A DNA stretch of 64,000 bases from Paralcaligenes ureilyticus (lineage in GTDB: Bacteria; Pseudomonadota; Gammaproteobacteria; Burkholderiales; Burkholderiaceae_B). Shown here in pieces: positions 18,150 to 26,844 of the stretch; positions within the stretch are counted from its first letter, which is position 1, and every line of letters begins with the position of its first letter. The notes beneath the pieces are model-generated. The model was not told the origin of the DNA. It saw only the letters and a list, made by a program, of their open reading frames with translations, and did no database searches. A program made the position numbers and the translations under genes. The stretch lies in contig NZ_SMAJ01000004.1 in the NCBI RefSeq assembly GCF_004346225.1, forward strand, positions 1 to 64,000. Reading direction: 5' to 3'.

Positions 18150-19649
18150 CTACTTCAACTGCTCCCGTAGTTCTCGCTTGAGCACTTTCCCGTAGCTGTT
18201 CTTGGGTAATGAGTCGATAAAGATATAGCGCTTGGGGCGTTTGAATCGAGCAATGCTCTCCAGACAGTGCGCACTGAGCGATTCTGCGCTGGGGCTTTTG
18301 CCGGGGTTGGCGACGACAAAGGCGACGACGATTTCGCCCCATTCCGCATCGGGTTGGCCCACCACGCAAGCCTCTGCCACATCGGGATGTGAAAGCAGGG
18401 CTTCCTCGACTTCGCGCGGGTAGATGTTGGAGCCGCCGCTGATGACGACGTCTTTGGAGCGGTCGCGCAGGGTCAGAAAACCCGTTTCGTCCAGCATGCC
18501 CATGTCGCCGGTGTAGAGCCAGCCGTCGCGCAGCGCCTGCGCGGTCTCGTCCGGCTTGCCCCAGTAGCCGGACATGACGGAATCGCTGCGGCAGATGATC
18601 TCGCCAATTTCGCCGGTGGGCAGCGGCTCGCCCTGCTTATTCACAATGCGCACCTCGACGCCGGAACGCGGGAATCCGACCGAGCCCAGGATGCCGTCGC
18701 CGGCATGGATGTGGTCTTCCTGGCGCAGGCCGGAGATGGTCATGGGGATTTCGCCCTGGCCGTAGATTTGCGCAAAAATCGGGCCGAAAAGGGCCAGCGA
18801 TTTCTTGATTTCATCGATATACATGGGGCCGCCGCCATAGACGATGCAACGCAGGTTCTTGGGCCGCAGGCCCGATTTCTCGGCTTCCATGCGCAAGCGC
18901 TGCACCATGGTCGGCGCCAGAAAAGCGCCGCACGAGGGATGCGTATTGCAAAGCGCCAGGAATTCATCGGGCTCGAACGCGCCGCTGGCGGGGATAACCT
19001 GCCGCGCTCCGCGCGACATGTAGGCGGGGATATAAAGCCCCGAGCCGTGGGACATGGGCGCAGCATGGATCTGGCTGGCATTTTCGTCCAGGTGTTCGAT
19101 ATCGGCCAGGTGGCATATGGTCATTGCCATCAGGTTTCGATGCGACAGCATCGCCCCCTTGGGGCGGCCGGTGGTCCCGCTGGTATAGAACAGCCATGCC
19201 AGCGTTTCGGGCGTTGTCGTGGCGGGCGGTTCAGGAGCTGCGGCAAATAATTCGGCATAGGTGTTCTGCCCTATGGTTGCAAGACGGCACGATCCGGCTT
19301 CCAGTACGCCGCTCAAGTCGCCGGCCAGCCGGGGCGAGGCAAAGACCATGGACGCCCGGGCATCGCCGATGATATGTGCCATTTCCTTGGCATGCAGCTT
19401 GTAGTTCAGCGGGACGAAGACCATGCCGGCCGCCCAGATGCCGAACATCAGCTCGACGATTTCCGGCCGGTTCTCGCTGGCAACGGCAATGCGCGCGCCT
19501 GCTGGAAACAGATGCCGCAACGCGGTTGACAGGGCCAGGGCACGTTGATGCAGCTCGGCGTAGCTGCGGATTTTCGTGCTGCCTTGGTAGATCGCGCCTC
19601 GGTCTGGGAAGCGGCGGGCTGAATGTTCAAGTACAGAAAAAAGGTTCAT
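18150..19649 (-). CDS. AMP-forming acyl-CoA ligase
   Basis: The 499-residue adenylate-forming enzyme carries the phosphate loop YTSGTTGRPKGAMLSH near residue 155, the GYWGKPDET and YTGDMGMLDETG blocks, and the hinge RDRSKDVVISGGSNIYPREVE. The catalytic lysine is K488 in NSYGKVLKRE. It activates a carboxylate with ATP and CoA; the size (about 500) suits medium-chain or aromatic acid ligases. The ATG at 19649 follows GGAG; a longer frame from 19694 is rejected. It is divergent from the LivK-type receptor gene, so import followed by CoA activation of one acid is likely. Confidence 0.93.
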   Translation of the reverse strand: MNLFSVLEHSARRFPDRGAIYQGSTKIRSYAELHQRALALSTALRHLFPAGARIAVASENRPEIVELMFGIWAAGMVFVPLNYKLHAKEMAHIIGDARASMVFASPRLAGDLSGVLEAGSCRLATIGQNTYAELFAAAPEPPATTTPETLAWLFYTSGTTGRPKGAMLSHRNLMAMTICHLADIEHLDENASQIHAAPMSHGSGLYIPAYMSRGARQVIPASGAFEPDEFLALCNTHPSCGAFLAPTMVQRLRMEAEKSGLRPKNLRCIVYGGGPMYIDEIKKSLALFGPIFAQIYGQGEIPMTISGLRQEDHIHAGDGILGSVGFPRSGVEVRIVNKQGEPLPTGEIGEIICRSDSVMSGYWGKPDETAQALRDGWLYTGDMGMLDETGFLTLRDRSKDVVISGGSNIYPREVEEALLSHPDVAEACVVGQPDAEWGEIVVAFVVANPGKSPSAESLSAHCLESIARFKRPKRYIFIDSLPKNSYGKVLKRELREQLK

Positions 19650-19700
19650 GTCTCCTACCGTATATTGCGTGCCGGGTGACGTAATGCTAGTCAAAAAACT

Positions 19701-19745
19701 TTGACAGTGCCATAAACCGAGAATACTCTACCACCCGGAGGTAGA
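19701..19745 (+). promoter_or_regulatory. Candidate promoter and operator of the Liv-type operon
   Basis: A perfect -35 (TTGACA, 19701-19706) is followed after 17 bases by TACTCT as a weak -10. The inverted repeat TCTACC-N7-GGTAGA (19727-19745) overlaps the -10 and start region, as expected for a repressor site. The regulator is not evident in the window. Confidence 0.45.
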
Positions 19746-19816
19746 CATTTTCGGTTGCTAAGAACAGTATGCCCCCGTCCATCACATCTGTCGGTAAACA
19801 CTCTCAGGAGGAGATT

Positions 19817-21076
19817 ATGTCTGACATGAAAGATGACAAAAGCATAGGCATTACCCGGCGTGGAATACTCAAGGCCGGCGCGGCTGCAGGACTGTTGAGC
19901 GGTATTGCCGGCGTGGGCCCGTTCATTCGGACAGCCCGTGCGGCGGAGGCGATCAAACTGGGTGTGTTGCTGCCCAAGTCGGGCACGTATGCGGTACAGG
20001 GCGAACAAGGCCATAACGGCGCCACCATTGCCATAGACGATGTCGGCGGCAAGATTCTGGATCGTCCCGTAGAGCTCGTGTGGCTGGATGAAAATGGGCC
20101 GCAGACGACGCAGCAGAACATGCACAAGCTGATTCAGGAACAAAAGGTCGTTGCGGTTCAGGGCGGCGTCTCCAGTGGCGATGTCCTCGCCATCATGCCC
20201 GTGGCCGAACGCGAAAAAATTCTGCTGATGGCCACCGGCCCCAACGCGACAGAGATCACCGGCGCCAAATGCGGCCGGCATACTTTTCGCATAGACCTGC
20301 CCAATTATGAGACGGTACGCAGTATCTATCCGTCGCTGTCCAAGCATGGCAAGAGCTGGTATTTCCTGTATGCCTCGTACGCCTGGGGCATCGACGGCTA
20401 CAAGCAGATGAGCGAGGTGCTGCTCAAGGACGGCGGCAAAGTCGTGGGCGCGGATCAAACGCCGCTGGGCACCACCGACTTCAGTTCCTACATCCTCAAG
20501 CTCATGGCGGCCAAGCCGGACGTTGTCTTTCTGGGGCTGGGCGGCGGCGATATGACCAACTTCCTCAAGCAGTTCCACCAGATGGGGCTTACGGGCAAGA
20601 TTCCGATATCGTCCTTGATCTGCAACGACACCGATATGTGGGCGGCCGGACCCGAGGCGGCCTCCGGTGTCTATCCCAAGATCTGGAACTACACAGGAGC
20701 CCAGAACACCAGCATCAGCGAGCAGTTCGCCAAGAAATATCAGACCAAGTTCGGCAAACCGCCGGAATCGGAGGCCTGGCAGGATTGGTTTGGGTGCACG
20801 GCGATTCTCGCGGCCATCAAGGAAACAGGATCCACCAAGACCGAGAAACTGCTTGATTTTCTGGAGAGCCATAAGTTCGAAGGGTACAAAGATCGTCCGA
20901 TGTACTTCCGTTCTTGGGATCATCAGTTGATACAGCCCACTCTGGTAGCCCAGATCAAGCCGAAGATCACGAGCCAATACGACTATTTCGATATTATGGC
21001 GGTTGCGCCGCCCAAGGATCAGCCGCTGGAGGCCCTGTACGGATCGAAGCCCGAGACTGAGTGCAAGATGGCCTAG
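19817..21076 (+). CDS. Branched-chain amino acid-type ABC transporter substrate-binding protein (Tat exported)
   Basis: The 419-residue receptor has a twin-arginine signal (R14-R15 in GITRRGILKAG, followed by AAAGLLSGIAGVGPF), ending near TARA. A type I periplasmic binding domain follows (IKLGVLLPKSGTYAVQGEQG, then ATGPNATEITGAKCGRHTFR). Tat export of a LivK-like receptor suggests folding before export. LivK relatives with an acyl-CoA ligase and SDR nearby often bind aromatic or other carboxylic acids rather than amino acids; the ligand is unknown. The ATG at 19817 has an AGGAGGAG site. It heads the operon with LivH and the LivMGF fusion. Confidence 0.93.
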   Translation: MSDMKDDKSIGITRRGILKAGAAAGLLSGIAGVGPFIRTARAAEAIKLGVLLPKSGTYAVQGEQGHNGATIAIDDVGGKILDRPVELVWLDENGPQTTQQNMHKLIQEQKVVAVQGGVSSGDVLAIMPVAEREKILLMATGPNATEITGAKCGRHTFRIDLPNYETVRSIYPSLSKHGKSWYFLYASYAWGIDGYKQMSEVLLKDGGKVVGADQTPLGTTDFSSYILKLMAAKPDVVFLGLGGGDMTNFLKQFHQMGLTGKIPISSLICNDTDMWAAGPEAASGVYPKIWNYTGAQNTSISEQFAKKYQTKFGKPPESEAWQDWFGCTAILAAIKETGSTKTEKLLDFLESHKFEGYKDRPMYFRSWDHQLIQPTLVAQIKPKITSQYDYFDIMAVAPPKDQPLEALYGSKPETECKMA

Positions 21077-21151
21077 GGCCTGATGCATAACCCTGTGTAG
21101 CGCAAGCGGCAAGACTGCGTGCGCTACGCTCCGAGTGCGAGGAGATGCCCG

Positions 21152-22030
21152 GTGGTAGATGTTACGCTGTTCGCGTCACAACTCATGAACGGCTTGGTGC
21201 TGGGTTTTCTGTTCGTGCTTATTGCGGTCGGCATGTCGATCATTTTCGGCATGTTGGGGCTGGTGAACTTTGCTCACGGCGCATTTTTTGCCCTGGGTGC
21301 TTATCTTGCCCTGACACTGCGGCCTTATATCGGCTTTGTCGGTGCTCTGGTCCTGGCGCCGATTCTGGTGGGCGCTATTGGCCTTGTCGTAGAGCGTTTG
21401 CTGCTGCGCCCGCTCTACAACAAGGAACCTCTGTTGAGCCTGTTGTTGACCTTCGGCCTGGCGCTCTTCATCGAAGAACTGCTGCGCACGATATGGGGCG
21501 CCATGGGTCACCCGTTCGACACGCCCTCGTTTCTCTCGGGATTTGTGCATTACGGTCCCGTGTTCGTCACACGCTATCGCCTGGCCGTGCTGGTCATCAC
21601 TATTGGGCTGCTTGCCGCGATCTGGCTGTTTCTGGAGAAAACCCCATTTGGCCGTATCGTTCGCGCAGGCTCGCGCGACCCTGAAATGGTGAGCATGCTG
21701 GGCATCAATCTGAAACGTGTGTTCATGTTCATCTTCGGCCTGGGTTGCCTGCTTGCCGGTGCGGCCGGCGTGCTTGCTGCGCCGCTCTGGAGCGTCATGC
21801 CCTCGATGTCCGAACAGGCCATCATGCCTGCATTCGTGGTGGTGGTCATCGGCGGCCTGGGTAGTTTGCGCGGGGCCATCGTCGCCGGACTGATGGTGGG
21901 CGTCGCGGTGGCCATGACCATTCAGTTTTGGCCGGTAGCGTCAACTTCGATTATGTACGCGCTCATGATTGTGGTGCTTCTGACGCGGCCGCGAGGCCTG
22001 TTCGGCGAACAATGGGAGCGTTTCGAGTGA
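21152..22030 (+). CDS. LivH-type ABC transporter permease
   Basis: The 292-residue integral membrane protein has about eight helices and the LivH motifs GLVLGFLFVLIAVGMSIIFGM at the N-terminus and GRIVRAGSRDPEMVSMLGIN as the cytoplasmic coupling loop. It also has the late VVVIGGLGSLRGAIVAGL. The start is a GTG at 21152, with GAGGAG seven bases upstream; a longer frame from 21119 lacks a site. Its stop codon overlaps the GTG start of the fused protein (GTGA), indicating coupled translation of two pore subunits. Confidence 0.9.
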   Translation: MVDVTLFASQLMNGLVLGFLFVLIAVGMSIIFGMLGLVNFAHGAFFALGAYLALTLRPYIGFVGALVLAPILVGAIGLVVERLLLRPLYNKEPLLSLLLTFGLALFIEELLRTIWGAMGHPFDTPSFLSGFVHYGPVFVTRYRLAVLVITIGLLAAIWLFLEKTPFGRIVRAGSRDPEMVSMLGINLKRVFMFIFGLGCLLAGAAGVLAAPLWSVMPSMSEQAIMPAFVVVVIGGLGSLRGAIVAGLMVGVAVAMTIQFWPVASTSIMYALMIVVLLTRPRGLFGEQWERFE

Positions 22031-24534
22031 GCCGCCTGCGCCAGACCCTGACTCATCCTCTCGTGGTGCTCGCCGTGGTCTTTGTCGTCCTGCCGACGGT
22101 AATGTCGATGGCGGGTTCGACGACCAGCCTTGCCACACAGGTGGTGATCTACACGCTCTACGGCCTTGCCTATAATTTATTGCTTGGCTACACAGGCATG
22201 GTGTCCTTCGGTTCGTCGGTCTTCTTCGGCATGGCCAGCTATGCCAGTGCGCTATTCGCCATCCACGTCTTTCAGAATGTCGCGCTGGCCCTGGTTGTGG
22301 GCACGGTCTTCGCGGCGCTGCTGGGCCTGGTGCTGGGCCTGCTCATCCTGCGCCGGCGCGGCCTTTACTTCGCTTTGCTGACGTTGGCGTTCACCCAGTT
22401 GTTCTACGAGATATGTTTTCGCTGGACCAATCTGACCGGCGGAGAGAACGGTTTGCAGGGCGTGGATCGGCCTGGCCTGGAAAGCGCGTCCAGCTATTAC
22501 ATCTTTTGCGCCGTGCTGGTGCTGGTGTGTGCCTGGCTGCTTTATCGCGTGGCGCATTCTCCCTTCGGGCGAGTGCTTCAAGCCATACGCGACAACGAAA
22601 AGCGCGTGCAGTACCTGGGCTATAACCCCTGGGGCTACAGGCTTAGCGCCCTGGTGCTGCATGCGGCCTTTATCGGCCTGGGCGGCGGCTTGCTCTCGTT
22701 CCTGATCCACGGCGTGTACGCCGACAACATGAATTGGCAACATGCCGGCGATCCGGTGATGATGACACTGCTGGGCGGCATACATCATTTTCTGGGCCCG
22801 TTGTGGGGCGCGATCATTTACATCAACCTCAGCGATCAGCTCAGTTCAGTCACCGAGCACTGGTGGCTGTTCTTCGGTGCGCTGATCATGGGCGTGGTGC
22901 TTCTTTCGCCGGAAGGGCTTTGCGGTATCTATGCGCGCCTGCGCGGCAACACCCATTGGGGATTGACGCGCACGCCCCTGCCGCCATGTCCCGCTACGCT
23001 GCCGGACCTCTTTTCAGGCCGCGCCGCGTCTTCCGGAGAGGTGCTGCTGCAGGTGCGTAATTTGTGCAAGCGCTTCGGCCGTGTGGTGACCGCGGACGAT
23101 GTCAGCCTCGATATCCGGCCAGGTACCATTCACAGTCTGATTGGCCCGAACGGCGCCGGAAAAACAACGTTCTTCAATATGCTCACGGGCCTGATCCCCA
23201 ATGACAGCGGGCAGATTCAGTTCAAAGGCCAGGACATCAGCAAATTGGCTGTGCATGAGCGAGTCCGCCTGGGCATGTCGCGTTCCTTTCAAATTGTCAG
23301 CCTGCCCGGCAATCTTACGGTTTTCGAGGCCGTGCGCATCGCCGTCCAGGCGCGCTCGCCCATGCGGCCCTCGTTGTGGCGCGATGCCTATAGCCTGACG
23401 GATTTGACGGATCATGCCTGGGCGTTGCTGCATGCCGTGGGTCTGGAAGACCGGGCCGGCGAAATCACGCTTAACCTGCCGCACGGCGAACAGCGCTTGC
23501 TCGATATCGCCGTGACCATGGCAACCGGGTCCGAGCTGCTGCTGCTTGACGAGCCGCTGGCCGGCCTGGCGGACGCGGAGCGCGAGCGTATCAGTTCGCT
23601 GATCCGCCGCCTGGCGGGCCAGCATACTATTTTGCTGATTGAACACGACATCGACCGCGTGGTTTCCTTGTCCGACCGGATTACCGTACTGCATCAAGGG
23701 CGCGTCATCGCCGACGGCACGCCCCAGGCCGTAGTCAATAATCCTCAGGTGGTTGAGGCTTATCTCGGGGAAGTAGTTGAAGATGACAAAGGTGTCGCGC
23801 AGCCTGTCATTGCGTCAAGGCAGGCCGGTCAGGCCAAGGTGAGCCGGCCCATCTTGCAGTTGCAGAATGTGGCTTCCGGGTATGTGGGCAGTCGCATTCT
23901 CGATGGACTGTCGCTGGAGGTGGGAGAGGGCGAAGCTGTCGCATTGCTGGGCCGCAACGGAGTGGGCAAGACCACCACGCTGCACACCATCATGGGCCAG
24001 TTGCAGGCCAGCGCCGGGCACATCCGCTTCGACGGCACGGACATCGCCGGCTGGGCGTCCAATCGTGTCAACCGGCTGGGTTTGTCCATTGTCCCTCAGG
24101 GGCGGCGCATTTTCCCCAACCTCGATGTCGTCGACAATCTGCTTATCGCGCGACGGCCGGGCGGCTGGGAGCTGGGTCAGGTGTTCGAATTGTTTCCGAA
24201 GCTGGGGGCGCTACGCGATTCCGTTGGTGGGAACCTGAGCGGCGGCGAGTTGCAGATGCTGGCGATTGCTCGCGCGCTCATGGCGCCGACGCGGCTCATT
24301 CTTCTGGACGAGCCGTTCGAAGGCCTGGCCCCGTCGGTGGTCAATGAAGTCCTGGATGCGGTGGTTCACCTGCGGGAGCGCACCAGCATTCTGCTGGTGG
24401 AGCAGCGTGTGGATCTGGCCTTGCGCATGGTCGACCGCGCTTACATCATGGTCAACGGCCGCATCGCCTACGAAGGCGGCGCCGAAGATCTCAAGGCAAA
24501 CAAAGAGCTCCAGGTCAAACTATTGGGTGTATAA
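22027..24534 (+). CDS. LivM-LivG-LivF triple fusion: ABC permease plus two ATPases
   Basis: One uninterrupted 835-residue frame encodes three subunits that are normally separate. Residues about 1-310 are a LivM permease (LLLGYTGMVSFGSSVFFGMA, IRDNEKRVQYLGYNPW). Residues about 340-590 are a LivG ATPase (Walker A GPNGAGKTT 373-381, Walker B LLLLDEPLAG). Residues about 615-835 are a LivF ATPase (Walker A GRNGVGKTT 642-650, signature NLSGGELQMLAIARAL, Walker B LILLDEPFEG). The LivG signature is degenerate (LPHGEQRLL). With LivH and LivK it completes an importer with two permeases and two ATPases. The GTG start at 22027 overlaps the livH stop. Confidence 0.93.
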   Translation: MSRLRQTLTHPLVVLAVVFVVLPTVMSMAGSTTSLATQVVIYTLYGLAYNLLLGYTGMVSFGSSVFFGMASYASALFAIHVFQNVALALVVGTVFAALLGLVLGLLILRRRGLYFALLTLAFTQLFYEICFRWTNLTGGENGLQGVDRPGLESASSYYIFCAVLVLVCAWLLYRVAHSPFGRVLQAIRDNEKRVQYLGYNPWGYRLSALVLHAAFIGLGGGLLSFLIHGVYADNMNWQHAGDPVMMTLLGGIHHFLGPLWGAIIYINLSDQLSSVTEHWWLFFGALIMGVVLLSPEGLCGIYARLRGNTHWGLTRTPLPPCPATLPDLFSGRAASSGEVLLQVRNLCKRFGRVVTADDVSLDIRPGTIHSLIGPNGAGKTTFFNMLTGLIPNDSGQIQFKGQDISKLAVHERVRLGMSRSFQIVSLPGNLTVFEAVRIAVQARSPMRPSLWRDAYSLTDLTDHAWALLHAVGLEDRAGEITLNLPHGEQRLLDIAVTMATGSELLLLDEPLAGLADAERERISSLIRRLAGQHTILLIEHDIDRVVSLSDRITVLHQGRVIADGTPQAVVNNPQVVEAYLGEVVEDDKGVAQPVIASRQAGQAKVSRPILQLQNVASGYVGSRILDGLSLEVGEGEAVALLGRNGVGKTTTLHTIMGQLQASAGHIRFDGTDIAGWASNRVNRLGLSIVPQGRRIFPNLDVVDNLLIARRPGGWELGQVFELFPKLGALRDSVGGNLSGGELQMLAIARALMAPTRLILLDEPFEGLAPSVVNEVLDAVVHLRERTSILLVEQRVDLALRMVDRAYIMVNGRIAYEGGAEDLKANKELQVKLLGV

Positions 24535-24606
24535 CGCGTTGCGGCCGGCTTGCGGAATGATGCACAAGCCAGGATTCGCATCGTTCTCGAGGAAGGAGGG
24601 GTATCC

Positions 24607-25362
24607 ATGTTCGATTTGTCTGGACAGGTCGCGCTCATTACCGGTTCGTCGCGCGGAATCGGGTATGCGGCCGCCCGGGCTCTAGGCGGGCAAGGGGCCG
24701 TTGTGGTGATCAACGGCCGCGATCCTGCAGCGCTTGCGCAGGCCGCTACAGAATTGCGCGGCGAGGGCATAACCGTACATGCCCTGCCTTTCGATATGTC
24801 GGATATCGACCAGGCTGTCAAAGCCATCGATGAGGTATTGAAAACCGTCGGTAGAATCGATATCTTTTTTGCCAATGCCGGCATCCAGCACCGTGAACTT
24901 CTTTTGTCATTTCCCCTGCGGGAATTCGAACGTGTGATATTTGCGAATCTGACCTCGCAGTGGGCGCTGGGGCGGCACATTGCCCAAGGCATGGCAAGTC
25001 ATGGTTATGGCCGTATTGTCTTCACCGGTTCGGTGACAGCGCTGCTGGGGCGGCAGGGTGTTACGGCCTACACAGCCGCCAAGGCCGCCCTGCACGGCCT
25101 GGTCAGGCAGTGGGCGGCCGAGTTGTCGGAGTCGGGCATTACCGTCAATGCTATTGCACCGGGCTACATCAAAACGGAGCTCACCAAGAACCTTTGGGAT
25201 GACGCAAAGTTCACCGCTTGGCTGCAAGACCGGGTTCCGCAAAAAAGGTGGGGTGTGCCCGATGATCTGGCCTCCGCCCTGGTATTCATGGCCGCTCGCG
25301 AATCGGGGTTCGTAACCGGTCAGATCCTGGCTGTGGACGGCGGTATGTCGTCTACCATGTAG
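24607..25362 (+). CDS. Short-chain dehydrogenase/reductase (gluconate 5-dehydrogenase-like)
   Basis: The 251-residue classical SDR has the cofactor motif TGSSRGIG near 12-19, N90-A-G, N114, and the catalytic S142, Y155 and K159 (TGSVTALLGRQGVTAYTAAKA). The late PGYIKTELTK loop and AVDGGMSS end are standard. It oxidises an alcohol or reduces a ketone with NAD(P)H. It follows the Liv-type importer by about 70 bases and could act on the imported and CoA-activated compound. A GAAGGAGG site precedes the ATG at 24607. Its last 43 coding bases overlap the opposing mug gene. Confidence 0.92.
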   Translation: MFDLSGQVALITGSSRGIGYAAARALGGQGAVVVINGRDPAALAQAATELRGEGITVHALPFDMSDIDQAVKAIDEVLKTVGRIDIFFANAGIQHRELLLSFPLREFERVIFANLTSQWALGRHIAQGMASHGYGRIVFTGSVTALLGRQGVTAYTAAKAALHGLVRQWAAELSESGITVNAIAPGYIKTELTKNLWDDAKFTAWLQDRVPQKRWGVPDDLASALVFMAARESGFVTGQILAVDGGMSSTM

Positions 25363-25862
25363 CCCGCTTCAAGATAAAGCTGCCGGTAGGCCTGTACGAG
25401 ATCATCCAGCTTGAATGCGCGGTTCAACCCGCTGGGATTGGGCAGCACCCACGCCTTTGCGCCCGCGAAAGCGGCGGGCTGCGGCCCCCATTCGACCTTT
25501 CGCTGACCGGATATCGTCGAATAGGCGGCTTTGCCTAAAAAGGCGATGTGGCGCGGAGCGTACCGTTCAATTTTCTGCCCCAGTGCGGCCGAGGCGGCGA
25601 GGAATTCATGCCGGGATAGTTCGTCGGCGCGCACCGTAGGGCGTTCTACTGCCGTCGTCAGGCCGCAGCCATAGGTCAGCAGTGTGCGATCATTCTCGGC
25701 GCGTATCTGCTCCGGCGTGAATCCGGCCAGATGAATCACGCGCCAGAAGCGGTTGCTGCGGTTCGCGAAATGATGGCCGGCTGCCGCCGAGCCCAGGCCT
25801 GGATTGATGCCGCAAAAAACCACGGTCAGATCTTTTGCGATGATGTCTGGAAGCGTTTGCAT
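25320..25862 (-). CDS. mug: G/U(T) mismatch-specific DNA glycosylase
   Basis: The 180-residue protein matches Mug: the active-site VVFCGINPGLGSAAAGHHFANR, in which GINPG supplies the catalytic Asn, HIAFLGKAAY, and the intercalating loop VLPNPSGLNRAF. It removes uracil or thymine opposite guanine and other damaged bases. It is last in an operon behind the mazE-like and mazF genes. A GTG at 25877 overlaps the mazF stop codon, while the ATG at 25862 matches the family N-terminus better; both are possible. Its C-terminus overlaps the 3' end of the opposing SDR gene by 43 bases. Confidence 0.88.
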   Translation of the reverse strand: MQTLPDIIAKDLTVVFCGINPGLGSAAAGHHFANRSNRFWRVIHLAGFTPEQIRAENDRTLLTYGCGLTTAVERPTVRADELSRHEFLAASAALGQKIERYAPRHIAFLGKAAYSTISGQRKVEWGPQPAAFAGAKAWVLPNPSGLNRAFKLDDLVQAYRQLYLEAGYMVDDIPPSTARI

Positions 25863-25873
25863 TGGCGTGATGG

Positions 25874-26197
25874 TCACGCAATCCCGGTAACGACCAGTAA
25901 AGCCCGTTCCACCGCCCGCATTTTGTCCGCATCCAGGCGCCCGAAGGCCGCCCCGATTTTTGAGCGAGGCAGCGTGGCAACCTTGTCTACCATCACCTGG
26001 GAAATCACCTGTAGACCATTAAGCCTGTCGGCCTCGACGGTCACGCGAAACATGGCATCCCGTATTTCACTCGTTACCGGGCAAATCATCACACTATCCA
26101 ACTCGTTAAGAAGGTCGGACTGGATGACTAGAGCAGGTCGGGGCTTGCCATAATTACCTTGCAATGACACTACAACGAAATCACCTCGATGGATCAT
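25874..26197 (-). CDS. mazF: MazF/PemK-type endoribonuclease toxin
   Basis: The 107-residue protein has the MazF fold signature: MIHRGDFVVVSLQGNYGKPRPALVIQSD, the central VMICPVTSEIRD strand pair and QVMVDKVATLPRSKIG. The conserved PRPALVIQS block and R and T residues in the core suggest an active mRNA interferase. Its ATG overlaps the stop of the mazE-like antitoxin (ATGA), and its own stop overlaps a possible GTG start of mug. Expression is presumably repressed by the antitoxin through the palindromes at 26423-26449. Confidence 0.9.
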   Translation of the reverse strand: MIHRGDFVVVSLQGNYGKPRPALVIQSDLLNELDSVMICPVTSEIRDAMFRVTVEADRLNGLQVISQVMVDKVATLPRSKIGAAFGRLDADKMRAVERALLVVTGIA

Positions 26198-26409
26198 TCC
26201 CAGCCCTTAATGTCGCTGGCTGCTGCCTCGGTGAAGGCAAGAACGTCAAGCTCGGCCGGGTCATTTTGCAAGGCACGGCACTGGCGTTTGATGCGGCTGG
26301 CAAAATCGGATGCACGAGTATCAGGAACCCATAGCTGAATTGGCCTCATGCCATTAGCACGCAATCGGGCACGATGTCGTGTCACTTTATCCGTTGATAC
26401 ATCGCTCAT
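26194..26409 (-). CDS. MazE-like antitoxin (DUF3018 type)
   Basis: The 71-residue protein has the DUF3018/MazE-like pattern: RHRARLRANGMRPIQLWVPD as the N-terminal DNA-binding beta-strand region, a middle SRIKRQCRAL, and an acidic C-terminus (FTEAAASDIKGWE) that would wrap the toxin. The ATG at 26409 is supported by GGAAG upstream; a longer frame from 26424 is rejected. It overlaps mazF by four bases. Confidence 0.85.
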   Translation of the reverse strand: MSDVSTDKVTRHRARLRANGMRPIQLWVPDTRASDFASRIKRQCRALQNDPAELDVLAFTEAAASDIKGWE

Positions 26410-26422
26410 AAGGATTTCTTCC

Positions 26423-26449
26423 AAACCATAGAAAACATGGTTTCATGTT
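26423..26449. promoter_or_regulatory. Overlapping inverted repeats at the mazE-like/mazF promoter
   Basis: AAACCAT-N7-ATGGTTT (26423-26443) overlaps AACATG-GTTT-CATGTT (26434-26449), both perfect inverted repeats just upstream of the antitoxin start. This is where MazE/MazEF autorepression is expected. Confidence 0.5.
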
Positions 26450-26587
26450 ACCTTACGTGATACCTATAACGCAACTAATGCTTATTAGATATTAATGAAC
26501 CGACGGTAGCTACCGTTCGAATTACTGGCCGCTACCGTGGGTGAGACGGTGGTATTGCGCGTTCCAGGGCGTTGGTGCCAAGGCCAA

Positions 26588-26830
26588 TCATCGAGCGGAG
26601 GCCCCGCGCCGGGCAATCGCCGCGTTCATGGTCTTAATCGTGACGGTTTTCTTGGGTGCTCCAAACATGCCTTTGAGTTCTGTGACATCGCGTGTCGCCG
26701 CGACGAATTCATAGCGTCCTGGAGCCACCAGAACGAATTCGACGCGATCTCCTGCATCAACCTTCAGTTCGCGCCGAATATGGGCCGGGATGGTAATCTG
26801 GCCTTTGGATGTGAGTGTTGCAGCGGTCAT
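26588..26830 (-). CDS. AbrB/SpoVT-family DNA-binding protein (orphan antitoxin)
   Basis: The 80-residue protein has a swapped-hairpin AbrB domain (ATLTSKGQITIPAHIRRELKV), followed by GDRVEFVLVAPGRYEFVAAT and a tail ELKGMFG. The tail GMF-APKK(T) pattern is that of AbrB-type antitoxins whose toxin is usually a PIN-domain VapC directly downstream. Here no toxin gene follows (the 178 bases to the mazE-like gene hold none), so it is an orphan. ATG at 26830 is favoured (GGAG 6 bases upstream); an ATG at 26842 is also possible. A perfect palindrome lies 15 bases upstream. Confidence 0.85.
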   Translation of the reverse strand: MTAATLTSKGQITIPAHIRRELKVDAGDRVEFVLVAPGRYEFVAATRDVTELKGMFGAPKKTVTIKTMNAAIARRGASAR

Positions 26831-26844
26831 GTCTAGCTCCATTT

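Noticed and set aside
19691-21112. 473-residue minus-strand frame opposite the LivK-type gene
   Set aside because: The plus strand encodes a clear periplasmic receptor with a Tat signal; the opposite frame is antisense noise from biased codon use.
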